From NCBI RefSeq assembly GCF_004379255.2, contig NC_056046.1, positions 13,888,001-13,952,000 of the forward strand: a stretch of DNA of 64,000 nucleotides. Reading direction: 5' to 3'. The position numbers and the translations under genes are program-made. The stretch comes from Salvia splendens (taxonomy: Eukaryota; Streptophyta; Magnoliopsida; Lamiales; Lamiaceae). The number at the start of each line of letters is the position of its first letter. Position 1 is the first letter of the stretch. This document shows positions 1 through 10,816 of this stretch, piece after piece. The notes under the pieces are model-generated. The model searched no databases, was not told the DNA's origin, and was given only the letters and a program-made list of their open reading frames with translations.

Positions 1-321
1 ACACAATAATACTGATCAACTGGAAAACTCAAAGGAAGAAGCATTGATTCAATCATTTGATTTTAAGCCCAAATCTCATTACAAATTATTAACTACCGTT
101 CAATAAATCATAAATTGGTAGGACATAAAAGAGCCCTATGATTTGCAATCAACTAGCGAGGTAATCTGCTATGAGCGAAGAGCAGAAATAATAGTAATTC
201 AAATTAGAAAAACCTGAACTCTGGAGCTGAATCGCGGAAGGATTACAAGTAAATCTTCGAACGGTGCGGATACGTGAAGCAGATGTGGTTGGCGGTGGCG
301 GTGGCGGCGGCGCAGGTGCAG
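1..321 (-). other. Possible 5' exon and intron of an unidentified host gene
   Basis: No gene is recognised here. On the minus strand the GC-rich stretch about 321 to 214, which continues at 2307-2400 once the inserted LTR element is removed, looks exon-like and ends in CAG|GTTTTTC at 214/213, a plausible splice donor. An AT-rich intron-like stretch follows to the window edge. The pyrimidine-rich DNA at 2350-2440 would then be its leader or promoter. No reading frame is convincing and the gene body lies outside the window. Confidence 0.25.
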
Positions 322-652
322 TGATACGATTATTATTATTACTTCATTATTTAGCTAGTTAATTATAGATTTACACCTCTTTTTCATATCTTTTGTCTTG
401 CTCATTAAGTTAGTATCCACTATTACAAACAATGTACATTGTTCTTTAGTTCAATCATTCAAGAAATATCAATCCAGTTTATCCTTTATCGTTACTTTAT
501 CTTTTATTGTACTTTATTTTCCGCAAGTTCATCTCGTCAAACCATAATTGACCGAGAACCCTAGGCTGCTCGATGGGAGGATCCCGCGAAGGAACCTAAC
601 CCTTCTCCGGCGACTTCGCGCTGCCAGAACCGATACGAGTACCCTCGTATCA
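322..652 (+). repeat. 5' LTR of small LTR element copy 1
   Basis: Direct repeat of 1978-2306 with a few substitutions and small indels. The LTR ends in a hairpin: GATACGAG, loop TACC, CTCGTATC. An 8-bp terminal inverted repeat TGATACGA/TCGTATCA is present. Confidence 0.92.
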
Positions 653-696
653 TCTGGTGCTTTCATTGTGATCTCATCCTCCGTATTTCCGCCATC

Positions 697-1977
697 ATGT
701 CATACACATACACCGCCTACCACCATCACCAATTCGGCCAACCTCATCCGCTCCTCGAAACAGACCCATATCAGTGGCCATCGCTATACGCCGCCCCAAC
801 TACTGAATATGGACAGCCAGAACCACCGCACTTCTCCGACAGACCAGATCCATCCTACGGGCTGCCATGGTTTGGTTCTCGAGACGAGCAACCACCATAC
901 ACAGCGAAGACCACCGCACCGCCGCTATCCACGTTCGCTGGTCAGGATCTGTATCGCCATGTACAGTGGCAGCCGCCCGACCATGTACAGTGGCCGCCGC
1001 CATGCCAGACCCACCCACAACAAATCCACTACTACCAGCCGTCGTTGTTATATCCGCAACCTCCCGATCAATCGGATTGGCAATGTCTCCCAACGACCAA
1101 CGATGTCGGCCATATGGAGCCTCTCAACATGCCACGTGATCCAGTGACGTCGGAGTTTGAACCGAACCTAACGGTGGCTGCCTTGGCTTCACAGCTCGAG
1201 CGTTTGACTGCTACTGTCAAGCAACTGACGTCTCTGATGGATGCAAACAAACGCTGCCTGAGTGATCCACACACCGCGACACGACCTCCACCAGACCCTA
1301 CAACCAGTGTCATGTACACGGAGCCGGTATCGTGTCCCCTACCACAGATGACAGCCGCCGCCCCAGCTGATCTCCATCACGATCCATCTAGAAGCTCGCT
1401 GCCTGTTGTCGTTGCTATCCCCCCTCCACCAGCCACAATATCTCTGTCGTGCGACTCCAATTTCGGGTATGACTCGATGGAATTAATTATCGTTGATAAT
1501 GATGAAGAGGAAAAAATGTTATTCATTCTAGTGTTGATGTTAGTGGACCAATTTATGGTAGTAAAGATGGCATAGATGATCCATGTAATGTTGTTTTTAC
1601 TTGCCGAGAACCTATACATGTGGTGGAGCATAACAGGTTGGATATTACAATGTTGAGCAACAAGATTGATTCTTTTTTGTTGAAAGAGGACGAATATGGT
1701 TCCATTGAGGATATGAAGAAGGTAATTGCCTGTGTATATGCGGTTTGGCATGTTGGTGATGTTACAAGTATTAATCGTCGATCAACTTTCCTCGACGCCG
1801 ATGCCCGGTTGATTCCTCTGCAAAATGACACTCTATGCTTGAGCATTCATGGACGCATTGATGCAGGGAGACGCTCAACTATTCGGTGTATGTTTGACCC
1901 AGGAGGATTCCTCGACACTCATTATTGCTTCATGGTGCCCACCTTGGGGACAAGGTGGATTTCAACCGTGGGGGAGT
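697..1977 (+). pseudogene. Element-encoded protein, undescribed family, frameshifted
   Basis: A 292-codon frame (697-1575) opens 45 bases after the LTR. It is rich in Tyr, Pro, Gln and His at its N-terminus, has a short heptad-like stretch near residues 165-185 (LASQLERLTATVKQL), and a Pro/Ala-rich middle. The frame breaks near 1575, and homology resumes in another frame at about 1620-1970. That C-terminal part, with NRRSTFLDADARLIPL and CLSIHGRID, matches the protein of the element at 13656-14579 (YRSALLDADALLIPP, CLSILGCVD). In a third frame the end reads GDKVDFNRGGVDT, as in the other element. The layout is gag-like, but I see no zinc knuckle or known catalytic motif. Confidence 0.6.
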
Positions 1978-2306
1978 TGATACGATTATTATTATTATTA
2001 TTATTTAGCTAGTTAATTATAGATTTGCATATCTTTTTCATATCTTTTGTCTTGCTCATTAAGTTAGTATCCACTATTATAAATAGTGGACATTGTTCTT
2101 TAGTTCAATCATTTAAGAAATATCAATCCAGTTTATCATTTATCGTTACTTTATCTTTTATAGTACTTTATTTTCCGCAAGTTCATCTCGTCAAACCCTA
2201 ATTGACCGAGAACCCTAGGCTGCTCGACGGGAGGATCCCGCGAACGAACCTAATCCTTCTCCGGCGACTTCGCGCTGCCGGAACCGATACGAGTACCCTC
2301 GTATCA
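1978..2306 (+). repeat. 3' LTR of small LTR element copy 1
   Basis: Direct repeat of 322-652, ending CCTCGTATCA, followed by the target duplication TGCAG. Confidence 0.92.
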
Positions 2307-2992
2307 TGCAGCAGGATCCCCGGATTTGAAGAAATCTCCCAGTCCGCGTAGAGAAATTAGCGATCTTTCATTCACTTCTTCCTTTTTCCCTTTACTCCAT
2401 TTTATCTCTCTTTAATCCTCCACGTTAATTTTTTTTCCTCTTAAGAATATTTTTCAGTTACATAATTTTAGGTCTCGTATATAATTTTTCACCTAACCCT
2501 TAAACATGCGGAAAGGTATAGTCATACATGGTCGATAGATAACAAAGAAACGGGCCACACTAACTAATTACTAAAAAGGTAATTATACTAGACTTTGTAA
2601 AGGGAAAATCCCAATGGATCAAATTAATCCGATATATCAATGGGGAAATATAGTACATAGTACCCAAAATTAAAATGTAGTATATTACCTACATAAACTA
2701 CCATTGTTCAAAATGTTCTGATTCGTATTTCTATACTAGAGATGCCTAGATTCCTACCATGTTTACACTCTAAATTTCTCATATAGTACTATACTTGCAC
2801 ACAAAATACTCACAATCATCATCCACATAACTTAAATAAAAATTCATGTATTTATTTCTTATTTACAATTTAGATCTCATATCCGTCGAAAAGGTCTAAT
2901 ATATTCAATCAATTCACAACAATATATGTTTACATACTATTTACTAATTCCCATTGTAATAGTCATTTCATGTCTTGGAAATGACAGCTAAT
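2307..2992. other. Spacer without a recognisable gene
   Basis: The first ~130 bases continue the GC-rich and then pyrimidine-rich sequence interrupted by the LTR element. The remainder is AT-rich and would hold the 3' untranslated region of the minus-strand oxidoreductase gene ending at 2993. No coding frame or repeat was recognised. Confidence 0.5.
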
Positions 2993-5900
2993 TTAACTGT
3001 CACTTTTCCGCGAGATATCAATTCTCTCATTCAGCATCTTCACTCCCATATACCTGTTGGTCAAGTACCGTTGCATAAAAGTTCTTGTAATATTAAAAAT
3101 CTAAGGCTCCGTTTGGTACACGGAATTGGAATTGGAATTGGAATTTTATGGAATTGAATTGGAAGAAATTGAATTCTAATTCAATTCCAAATTCTATGTT
3201 TGGTGAAGTGAAGTAATTGATATAAAATTGAATTTGAATAATTTGTGCACACTACACACAAAATACACACTCACACACACTTCACACAAAATACATATAC
3301 TATACATACATAATACACGCACTTCACACACACCGCACACACTATACACATTTCACACACTACACACACTTTACACATTTCACACACTACACTCATTTCA
3401 CACACTACCCACACTACACAAATTTCACACATTTCACACACTTCACACACTACACAACTTTCACACATTCTTGCACAACACATATTTCACACACTACACA
3501 CATATCACATGCTACACACTTCACACACATTTCACACACTACACACACTACACAAATTTCACACATTTCCCGCACTACACACATTTCACACACTACACAA
3601 ATTTCACACACTACACAAATTTCACGCACTACACAACTTTCACACATTTCACACATTACACATACTACACAAAATTTCCCACATTTCCCGCACTACACAT
3701 ATTTCACACACTACACACATTTCACTCATTTCACATACTACACACATTTCACTTCACACACATTTCCCCCACTACACACATTTCACACACTTCACATACT
3801 ACACAAATTTCACACATTTCCCGCACTACACACATTTCACACACTACGCACACTACACAAATTTCACACACTTTCACACTTAACACACATTTTACACATT
3901 TCAAACATCCGATTTTGAATTTTTTTTTCTTCAATTTTAGAATTTTTTCCGATCTGGATCAAAAAACAGAAATTTTTCAAAAGTTTAAACTGAACCAAAT
4001 TTGAAATTTTGGTTTGTGAATAGTGTATGTATTTTGGGTATAGTGTGCATAGTGTGTGTATTTTGTGTAAAATTTGTGTCATGTGTGTATTTTGTGTGTA
4101 ATGTGTAATATGTGTATTTTGTGTATAGTGTATGTAGCGTGTGTATTTTGTGTAGTGTGTGTATAGTGTGAAGTGTGTGAAATGTGTGTAGTGTATGTAG
4201 TGTGTGAAATGTGTGTAGTGTGTGAAATTAGTTTAGTGTGTGTAGTGTGTAAAATTTGTGTAGTGTGTGAAATGTGTGTAGTGTGTGAAATTTGTTTAGT
4301 GTGTAGTGTGTGAAATGTGTGTAGTGTGCAAAATTTGTGAAATGTGTGAAATTTGTGTAGTGTGTGAAATTTATGTAGTGTGTGAAAAGTGTGTAATGCG
4401 GGAAATGTGTGAAATTTGTGTAGTGTGTGCAATGTCTGAAATTTGTGTAGTGTGTGCAGTGTGTGAAATTTGTGTAGTGTGTGAAATTTGTTTATTGTGT
4501 GTAGTGTGTATACTTTGTGAAATTTGTGTAGTGTGTGAAATTTATGTAGTGTGTGAAAAGTGTGTAATGCGGGAAATGTGTGAAATTTGTGTAGTGTGTG
4601 AAATGTTTGTATTGTGTAAAATGTGTGTAATGTGTGAAATTTGTGTATTGTGTGAAATGTGTGAAATTTGTGTAGTGTGTGCAATGTGTGAAATGTGTGT
4701 AGTGTGTGAAATTTGTTTATTGTGTGTAGTGTGTATAGTTTGTGAAATTTGTGAAATGTGTGAAATTTGTGTAGTGTGTGTAGTGTGTGAAATGTGTGTA
4801 ATGCGGGAAATGTGTGAAATTTTTGTAGTGTGTGAAATGTTTGTATTGTTTGAAATGTTTGTAATGTGTGAAATTTGTGTAGTCTATAAAATGTGTGTAG
4901 TGTGTGAAGTGTGTGAAATGTGTGTAGTGTGTGAAATTTGTGTAGTGTGTGAAGTGCATGTAGTGTGTGTAGTGTGTGAAATGTGTGTAGTGGGTAGTGA
5001 AGTGATCTAATTTTATGACTATTTTGAATTCCAATTTTCTACTTTTGCTATGGAATTCAAATCATGGAATTGAAACTTTTGGAATTCTAATTCAATTCTA
5101 ATTCTATACATTTTTGTGATATCAAACAATGGAATTGGAATTGGAATTGGAGCCTCCAATTCGAATTCCATAGCTCCAATTCCATGTTCCAAACACCCTA
5201 AGGAAATTCATTCTAAGCAATAGCCCAAATGAAATCCAATACACCAATACATCTAATAAACAATATAGATTGATCCTCATTCTTAGAGAACAAAGTCATT
5301 CTTTTTTCAGAGGATTAGTAATGTTCCCATTTTTACCCATGGTCATCGAACTATAGATTTTCTTAACAACTACGTTGCGTCAGAAAATTTATTATTCAAA
5401 AATAGTGAGGTTTGAACCCTAAACGACGTCTAGGTTAGAAAAAAGAGGTCACACCATTTGGTGTTCCTAATGGACACTTGAAATGACAAAGTTGTGCATG
5501 AATGTGTTAGTTAAGATGCATTGAGAAACACACACACACATACCTCCCAAGCATCATAACAGTGGCCTGAGGATTAGTTCCCGGAGTGGCATTAAAGGTG
5601 GATCCATCAACAACTCGTAAAGCATCGACTCCAACAACCTTATAATCATGATCCACCACCCTCCCAACTTGACACCCTCCATGGTAATGCCAAAGGGTCC
5701 TCACACCCAGCCTGCAATATCGCTCCAACGATATTGTGTCATTCGGGCGATAAGGCAGTGAATAATTCTCGAATGTGTAGGGTTTAAACGCCTTTGAATC
5801 GACTATATTTGCCATAATTTTGAGGCCATAAACACATCTTTCCAAGTCTATAGAGTTGTTGAAATAATTGAATCTAACAAGAGGATTGTCATTGGGGTCC

Positions 5901-8844
5901 TTGTTTTTGAGCTTCAAGTAACCTCTAGAGAGAGGGCCCTGCACTTTTGCTAATATGAAACCCCCTTGTAGTGCTCTTGGATCTGGGGCTTGTGCTGAGA
6001 CCATCCCAATCTGTATTCATCAAATTAGTTAAACTTTAGAGTAAAGGCCAAAATTGGTCCTGAACATATAGTCATTTTACGATTTTGGTCCTAAACATTA
6101 TCTTTTGGATTTTTTGGTCCTGCACATATGGACATTTGATCATTTTGGTCCAGCACATATGGAAATTTGATCATTTTGGTCCTCCGTCAACATTTTCGTT
6201 AAAAACTAACGGTCAACATTATCTTTTGGATTTTTTGGTCCTGCACATATGGATATTTGATCATTTTGGTCCTGCACATATGGAATTTTGATCATTTTGG
6301 TCCTCCGTCAACATTTTCGTTAAAAACTAACGGTCAACGGCCGATTTTTTACTAAAACAATGGGTTGGGTCGGGTCGTGTTTGGGTTACACGTTAAGAAA
6401 AAAAATAATTATTTTTTATTAATTAAAAAATTATAAAACTTTAATTTTTAGTTATTTTTGTTGATTAAAAATATTATAACGACTAAAACATGATGTTATT
6501 ATACGATTTAAACATGATATTACACGACAAAATAAAAAATTACCAAATTAAAATAATCATTTTTTAATCAAAATAATAAAATTAAAGTATACTAATATTA
6601 AATCTATATAATAAAATTAAATAATTAAAAAATTATTTTAATAAAATCTATACTTTAATTTTATTAATTAAAAAATATTAATTAATTTTTAAGAATATTA
6701 TGCTTAGATTTTAACGAAAATATTATGCTTAGATTTTAAGAAAATATTATTTTTTTCTTAACGTGTAACCCAAACCCGACCCAAACACGACCCGACCCAA
6801 CCCATTGTTTTAGTCAAAAATCGGCCGTTGACCGTTAGTTTTTAACGAAAATGTTGACGGAGGACCAAAATGATCAAAATTCCATATGTGCAGGACCAAA
6901 ATGATCAAATGTCCATATGTCCAGGACCAAAAAATCCAAAAGATAATATTGACCGTTAGTTTTTAACGGAAATATTGACGGAGGACCAAAATGATCAAAT
7001 GTCCATATGTGCAGGACCAAAAAATCCAAAAGATAATGTTTAGGACCAAAATCGTAAAATGGCTATATGTTCAGGACCAATTTTGGCCTTTACTCTAAAC
7101 TTTATATATATTTGCAAAGTGTAGTCAAAATAGGTATAATATCTAAACTAAAGAAAAAAACTGATCCATGGGCCTGAGATAATGAGCCCATAAACGAAAT
7201 CTCAATTCATTTTTGGGCCCTAAGGCATACCTGAGGAGAGAGCATCGTATATCCACCGGTGAAGTTTCTTCCACTGATGGCTTCAATATCATTTCCAGTT
7301 TGAGATATTCCAGCCACCTGAACTAGAGAAACCTCCACCGGCGTCGGGGACGGCACGTAAATGGCGTTCATTGGGTTGTCGCCCATACCTAGGCCCACTG
7401 AAGGCTGGTCCATAACTACTGTTATATTATGGGCCTGCAGATGGCCCATTGGGCCTATCCCACTTAACATTAACAGTTGTGGGCTTCCAATTGCCCCAGC
7501 CGATAATATCACCTCATTATAGGGCCCTGTTTTTAAGTATGCTGTGTGATTCTCCCCATACGCATCTTTAAATACCACCCCTTCAGCAGTTGGCCTCTCC
7601 TTCCCTATTAAATTGATCACAAGAAAATGAGAGATATGAATGGTTTGCCAAAATCAATTTTTTTTAAAATTGGTAAAATATTGAAGTTACGTAGATGGTA
7701 ATTAACTTGAATAAAAATTTATATGTTCACTTGGACCACAAAAATGAAAGCAAGACATACCTCGAGTGGTGAACAAGATTTTTTGAACCGTAGCATTGAG
7801 CAGCACAGTAAGTCTGTTCAAATCCGCATACTCCACAATTAGTTCCGCCGCCGTGTGGCGCCGCTCGTCGCCGTCAAATATAGTGCCGCCGATTTTCGTC
7901 CCAATCAAATGGTCATACGTAAAGCCATTATAAGGGACCACGCCAGCCTCGAGCAATCCATCCCCCACCGCCGCCTGCCACTGCCGTACCGTGGGCTTAA
8001 ACACCACCGCTTTCTCCACCCACCGGTACGACTCCTCAACGAGGCGGGGGTCCCAGCCAGCGGCTGCCACGTAGCGATCGGAGGCGCGTGAGTAGAATCC
8101 GGCGTTGATGGAGGTGCCCCCGCCCAGGACACGGGCGCGTGAGTTGAAGACGCCGTCTTCGGAGATGAAGCGCTGGGCGGGGGAGGAACGGGAGAGGTCC
8201 AAGAGGGCTCCCCCGAAGGCGGAGAGATAGGTGATGTTGGGATTGCCGTAGGGCGAGCCGCCGCGCTCCAGGACGAGCACGGTGGAGTTTCGGGAGAGCG
8301 TGGCGGCGAGTGAGCAGCCAGCGGTGCCGCCGCCGACTATGATGTAGTCATAGAAGGAAATTGTTGGCGCTGTGGTTGCTTCGTGCATGAAACTGCCAAT
8401 CGAACCTATTGAAATATTGTAAAATGGTCCTTCAAAATTTATCACTAATTTCCATTTTCGCAATTCCCTAAAAATTTATCACCGTTCAATACCATTTTTA
8501 GTAATAAACCTCACATTCCACTAACTCATTCATACTCACATTTTATTATAAAACTAATATATAAAAGTATGACTCATATATCACAAACTTTTTAATACAA
8601 TACTACATTTCTTAAAACATATGTCAGGTCAAATGGTGACAAATTATAGGGGACGAATGGGAGGGAGTAACATTTAGTAACATAAATTATTCAGAAATAA
8701 ACATTAGAAATCGGTATGCATTTAAGAGAGAGAGAGACCTCCTTGAGAAGAAGTGAAACTATGAAAGATGATGTTGATCCTGGCAAATCCAAAAAAGAGT
8801 AATCTCCACAGCCGAAAACCCATGAATTTATCAGCTTGAGGCAT
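2993..8844 (-). CDS. HOTHEAD-like GMC (FAD) oxidoreductase, five exons
   Basis: Exons on the minus strand are 8844-8739, 8405-7761, 7604-7231, 6010-5544 and 3053-2993. All introns are GT-AG and the phases join to about 515 aa. A hydrophobic N-terminus suggests secretion. The FAD-binding GGGTAG lies at residues 60-65. GMC motifs are [15 protein letters not shown] (about 117-131) and [16 protein letters not shown]. The catalytic histidine is in WHYHGGC (447-453) and the partner Asn in [13 protein letters not shown] (486). Relatives include Arabidopsis HOTHEAD (cuticle and omega-hydroxy fatty acid oxidation) and mandelonitrile lyases; the substrate here is unknown. By memory of the family, two short stretches are missing, around the exon 3/4 junction and before residue 430, so activity is uncertain. 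Introns 3 (1.2 kb) and 4 (2.5 kb) are swollen by transposons. A decayed paralogue lies at 11957-17744. Confidence 0.88.
3105..5198. mobile_element. Tourist/PIF-Harbinger-type element with satellite core
   Basis: Terminal inverted repeats are GGCTCCGTTTGGTACACGG (3105 on) and, reverse-complemented from the right end, GGGTGTTTGGAACATGG, both running into GGAATTGGA repeats. The 3-bp duplication TAA flanks it (3102-3104 and 5199-5201), as expected for PIF/Harbinger MITEs. It lies in intron 4 of the HOTHEAD-like gene. It encodes no transposase; its core is an inverted minisatellite. Confidence 0.8.
3245..5000. repeat. Inverted minisatellite, about 0.65 kb and 1 kb arms
   Basis: From about 3245 to 3905 the plus strand is built of units such as TTTCACACACTACACACA. 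From about 4015 to 5000 the reverse complement of the same unit (TGTGTGTAGTGTGTGAAA) takes over. The arms are separated by about 110 bases of ordinary AT-rich sequence (3906-4014). Open frames in every direction (FHTLHT or CVVCEMC repeats) are translations of the repeat and not genes. Confidence 0.9.
6039..7095. mobile_element. Mutator-type foldback MITE
   Basis: Starts GAGTAAAGGCCAAAATTGG and ends with its inverse. A 9-bp duplication TAAACTTTA flanks it (6030-6038 and 7096-7104), typical of Mutator elements. Inverted homology extends several hundred bases, including GGGTTGGGTCGGGTCGTG near 6362 and its complement near 6780, so the whole element can fold back. It lies in intron 3 of the HOTHEAD-like gene. 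The element at 52523-53836 has the same ends. No coding capacity. Confidence 0.9.
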
Positions 8845-9087
8845 ATTCTACAACCTTAATTAATTACTCCATGTCATTGGACTAGCTAGTGGGTGTATAT
8901 ATATAGTTAAGGCAGTGACTGATGTGGATAGTTAACGGGCGTTTTTAAGTGGAAATTAAGTAAGAAAGCGTTTGACTAAGCTAAATTTGAAGAGCTTATA
9001 AACTAAGTGAGTTTAATAAGAGATCCTTCAAAAGCTTATAATCTTAATTAAGTGCTTCTAAGTTGTGATATTTAAGTCACTGATCTT

Positions 9088-9621
9088 CACTGGCGGTGCC
9101 AATGTAGAACAAGGGGTACAACTGTACCCCAAATATCGTTCGTATTTATATACTATTTCAATGAAATAATTTCCATAAACATGCTTTGGCGCAGCAGTAG
9201 GAAGTAGCTAAGTGATAGGCTTACACCCGAGTTCGATTCCAATTAACTGCAGTTTCATTTGTTTTATAAGTACTTTTCTCTATTACTCCATTTATTTTTT
9301 CATTTTCTCTATACTTTTTTCTCAAATATTCTACTCCAAATATCTTTTCTCTCTCTTCTTATTATCATTCTTAGATAATTTATGTCAATTATTATATTTG
9401 CATCTATATAAGAATTTCAAACATTGGAGTAATATATTTCTACCTATATAAAAGTTCTAAATAACATATTTTATATTTTAAAGTATCTTTGTAACTATAT
9501 AATTATATCAAGATAATGAATTCACATCTAACCAAAGAAAAATGGCCAGTTGAATTTTAAGGAATAAATCACTTTTGTTAAATATCGTACCCTCAAATAA
9601 AAAGTTCTTGATCCGCCACTG
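9088..9621. mobile_element. hAT-type non-autonomous element
   Basis: The ends are CACTGGCGG and CCGCCACTG, nearly perfect inverted repeats, flanked by the 8-bp duplication CTGATCTT (9080-9087 and 9622-9629), the length expected for hAT. It has no transposase. A related left end, CAGTGGCGGATCC, occurs at 36241. Confidence 0.85.
9187..9240 (+). repeat. tRNA-like pol III boxes inside the hAT element
   Basis: TGGCGCAGCAG at 9187 fits the A-box consensus TRGYNNARNNG exactly, and AGTTCGATTCC at 9230-9240 differs from the B-box consensus GGTTCGANNCC at one base. Their spacing is that of a tRNA-derived SINE. No cloverleaf or SINE tail is evident, so it is a remnant or a chance match. Confidence 0.4.
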
Positions 9622-9945
9622 CTGATCTTATAAGCTAGAGAGATCATTCTAATTTAGAAAATGAAAATCATAATTACACAGGAAAATAAAAAATATAAAT
9701 TCTAGTAGAATTATTTTTTTTTAAAGATTCTAGGTCACAAAATTTTGAAAAATAAATTATGTTTGAGGAGGTTAATTTTTTGGAAGCTTATAATTAAGTT
9801 GTTTGGAGCTTATTTATACAGTTTATAAACTAGTCACTATTTAAAAGCTTCTTTTATCAAAAATTTCACATGAGTTTATAAATTTCTAAGCAACTTATAA
9901 TCTTTTTTAAAAAGCTTTTAAGTCCATCCAAACACTCTGAATCTT

Positions 9946-10647
9946 TTTTATGAATGTTCATCGATAACACACGTAATACACTTTGGTTGTTGAGATTAAA
10001 GTATTTACGTCTGGACGAATCTTTATCGACAACATATCCATATCAAGATTTGGTTGTTCGAATATAAGTGAAATTAAGGTATTTACGTCTGGACATTTTA
10101 TTTTAAGAATTGACAACAAAACATAGTAGTTTAGAGAACACTTTAATAGATAGATGTTTTGTCACGCCATTGTATAGATAATAATTCCAAATTTCCAATG
10201 ACACTTGGGTTGTCAATAACATTACGTTGTTCTATTCTCGTGTACTTGGTAGGGTGTGATGATGGGTATAACTTATTTTAAATTGGATATAAATTATTTT
10301 TTAAATTGGAGTACTAAAATAAAAGGTTAAGTATTTTGCAACCATTGCCAAAAACAATCCGTGTACTGAATTTTCGATACTTTTCAAAAATAGTCTTAAA
10401 CTCATAGACTCATATATAGTTGTATTTTCTTTTTTTTAAATACCCATTTTGTGATATTTTGAAAAGATATCCGAAAATTACGATTTTGCCGACCAAATGA
10501 TAAGTCACATCGCAAAGTCATCCCGTGAATTATGTGGTTCAACTACAAGAAACTATTAGAATTATTAGGATTTATATTCTAAAATTCAAAGCCAATACAA
10601 ATTAAATCACGTCATACCATACTTTCCATATTTTGATTATTTACCGT
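9946..10647. other. AT-rich spacer, nothing recognised
   Basis: No coding frame, TIR or LTR was recognised. Short imperfect direct repeats (for example TATTTACGTCTGGAC at 9998 and 10079) suggest decayed transposon sequence. Confidence 0.5.
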
Positions 10648-10816
10648 CGGGGTGTGATCAATTGCTAACTTTTTAAGTTGCTTAACTCTGCTAACTCATC
10701 AACGTAGTGTATTAAAAATGTCAACACATAATTTTGTTCACATTTCAATATTATGTGTTGACATTTTTAATACACTGCATTGATGAGTTAACAGAGTTAG
10801 CAATATAACGCACTCC
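10648..10816. mobile_element. Short foldback MITE, Mutator-type target duplication
   Basis: A 169-bp element that folds almost completely on itself: ATGTCAACACATAAT near 10718 pairs with ATTATGTGTTGACAT near 10752, and GTTAGCA-type ends pair outside. It is flanked by the 9-bp repeat ATTTACCGT (10639-10647 and 10817-10825). Confidence 0.75.

Larger units (their letters stand above)
322..2306 (+). mobile_element. Small non-autonomous LTR retrotransposon (copy 1)
   Basis: The element has direct LTRs of 331 and 329 bp, each starting TGATACGA and ending TCGTATCA, and is flanked by the 5-bp duplication TGCAG (317-321 and 2307-2311). Immediately inside the left LTR is TGGTGCTTTCATTG, a candidate primer-binding site; a purine run GGGGGAG precedes the right LTR. 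The 1.3 kb interior codes for no protease, reverse transcriptase or integrase, so it must be mobilised in trans. It shares its primer site, 3' end and a protein domain with the element at 13305-15594, although the LTRs differ. Confidence 0.92.
8961..9945. mobile_element. Possible hAT-like MITE holding another element
   Basis: AGCGTTTGACTAAGCT near 8965 and, inverted, AGTGTTTGGATGGACTT ending near 9945 look like the ends of a common plant MITE type. The flanks are rich in AGCTTATAA motifs in opposite orientations. The 534-bp element at 9088-9621 would be nested inside. No clear target duplication was found, so the boundaries are approximate. Confidence 0.35.

Noticed and set aside
548..1147. 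199-codon frame opening in the 5' LTR
   Set aside because: It overlaps the 697-1575 frame, which starts after the primer site and matches the layout of the second element.
3228..5010. Long open frames on both strands with FHTLHT or CVVCEMC repeats
   Set aside because: They are translations of the CACACTACACA minisatellite; stop-free reading follows from the repeat unit, and no start context, domain or flanking gene structure supports them.
9187..9240. A tRNA gene
   Set aside because: A and B boxes are present, but no acceptor stem or cloverleaf can be drawn and it sits inside a hAT element.
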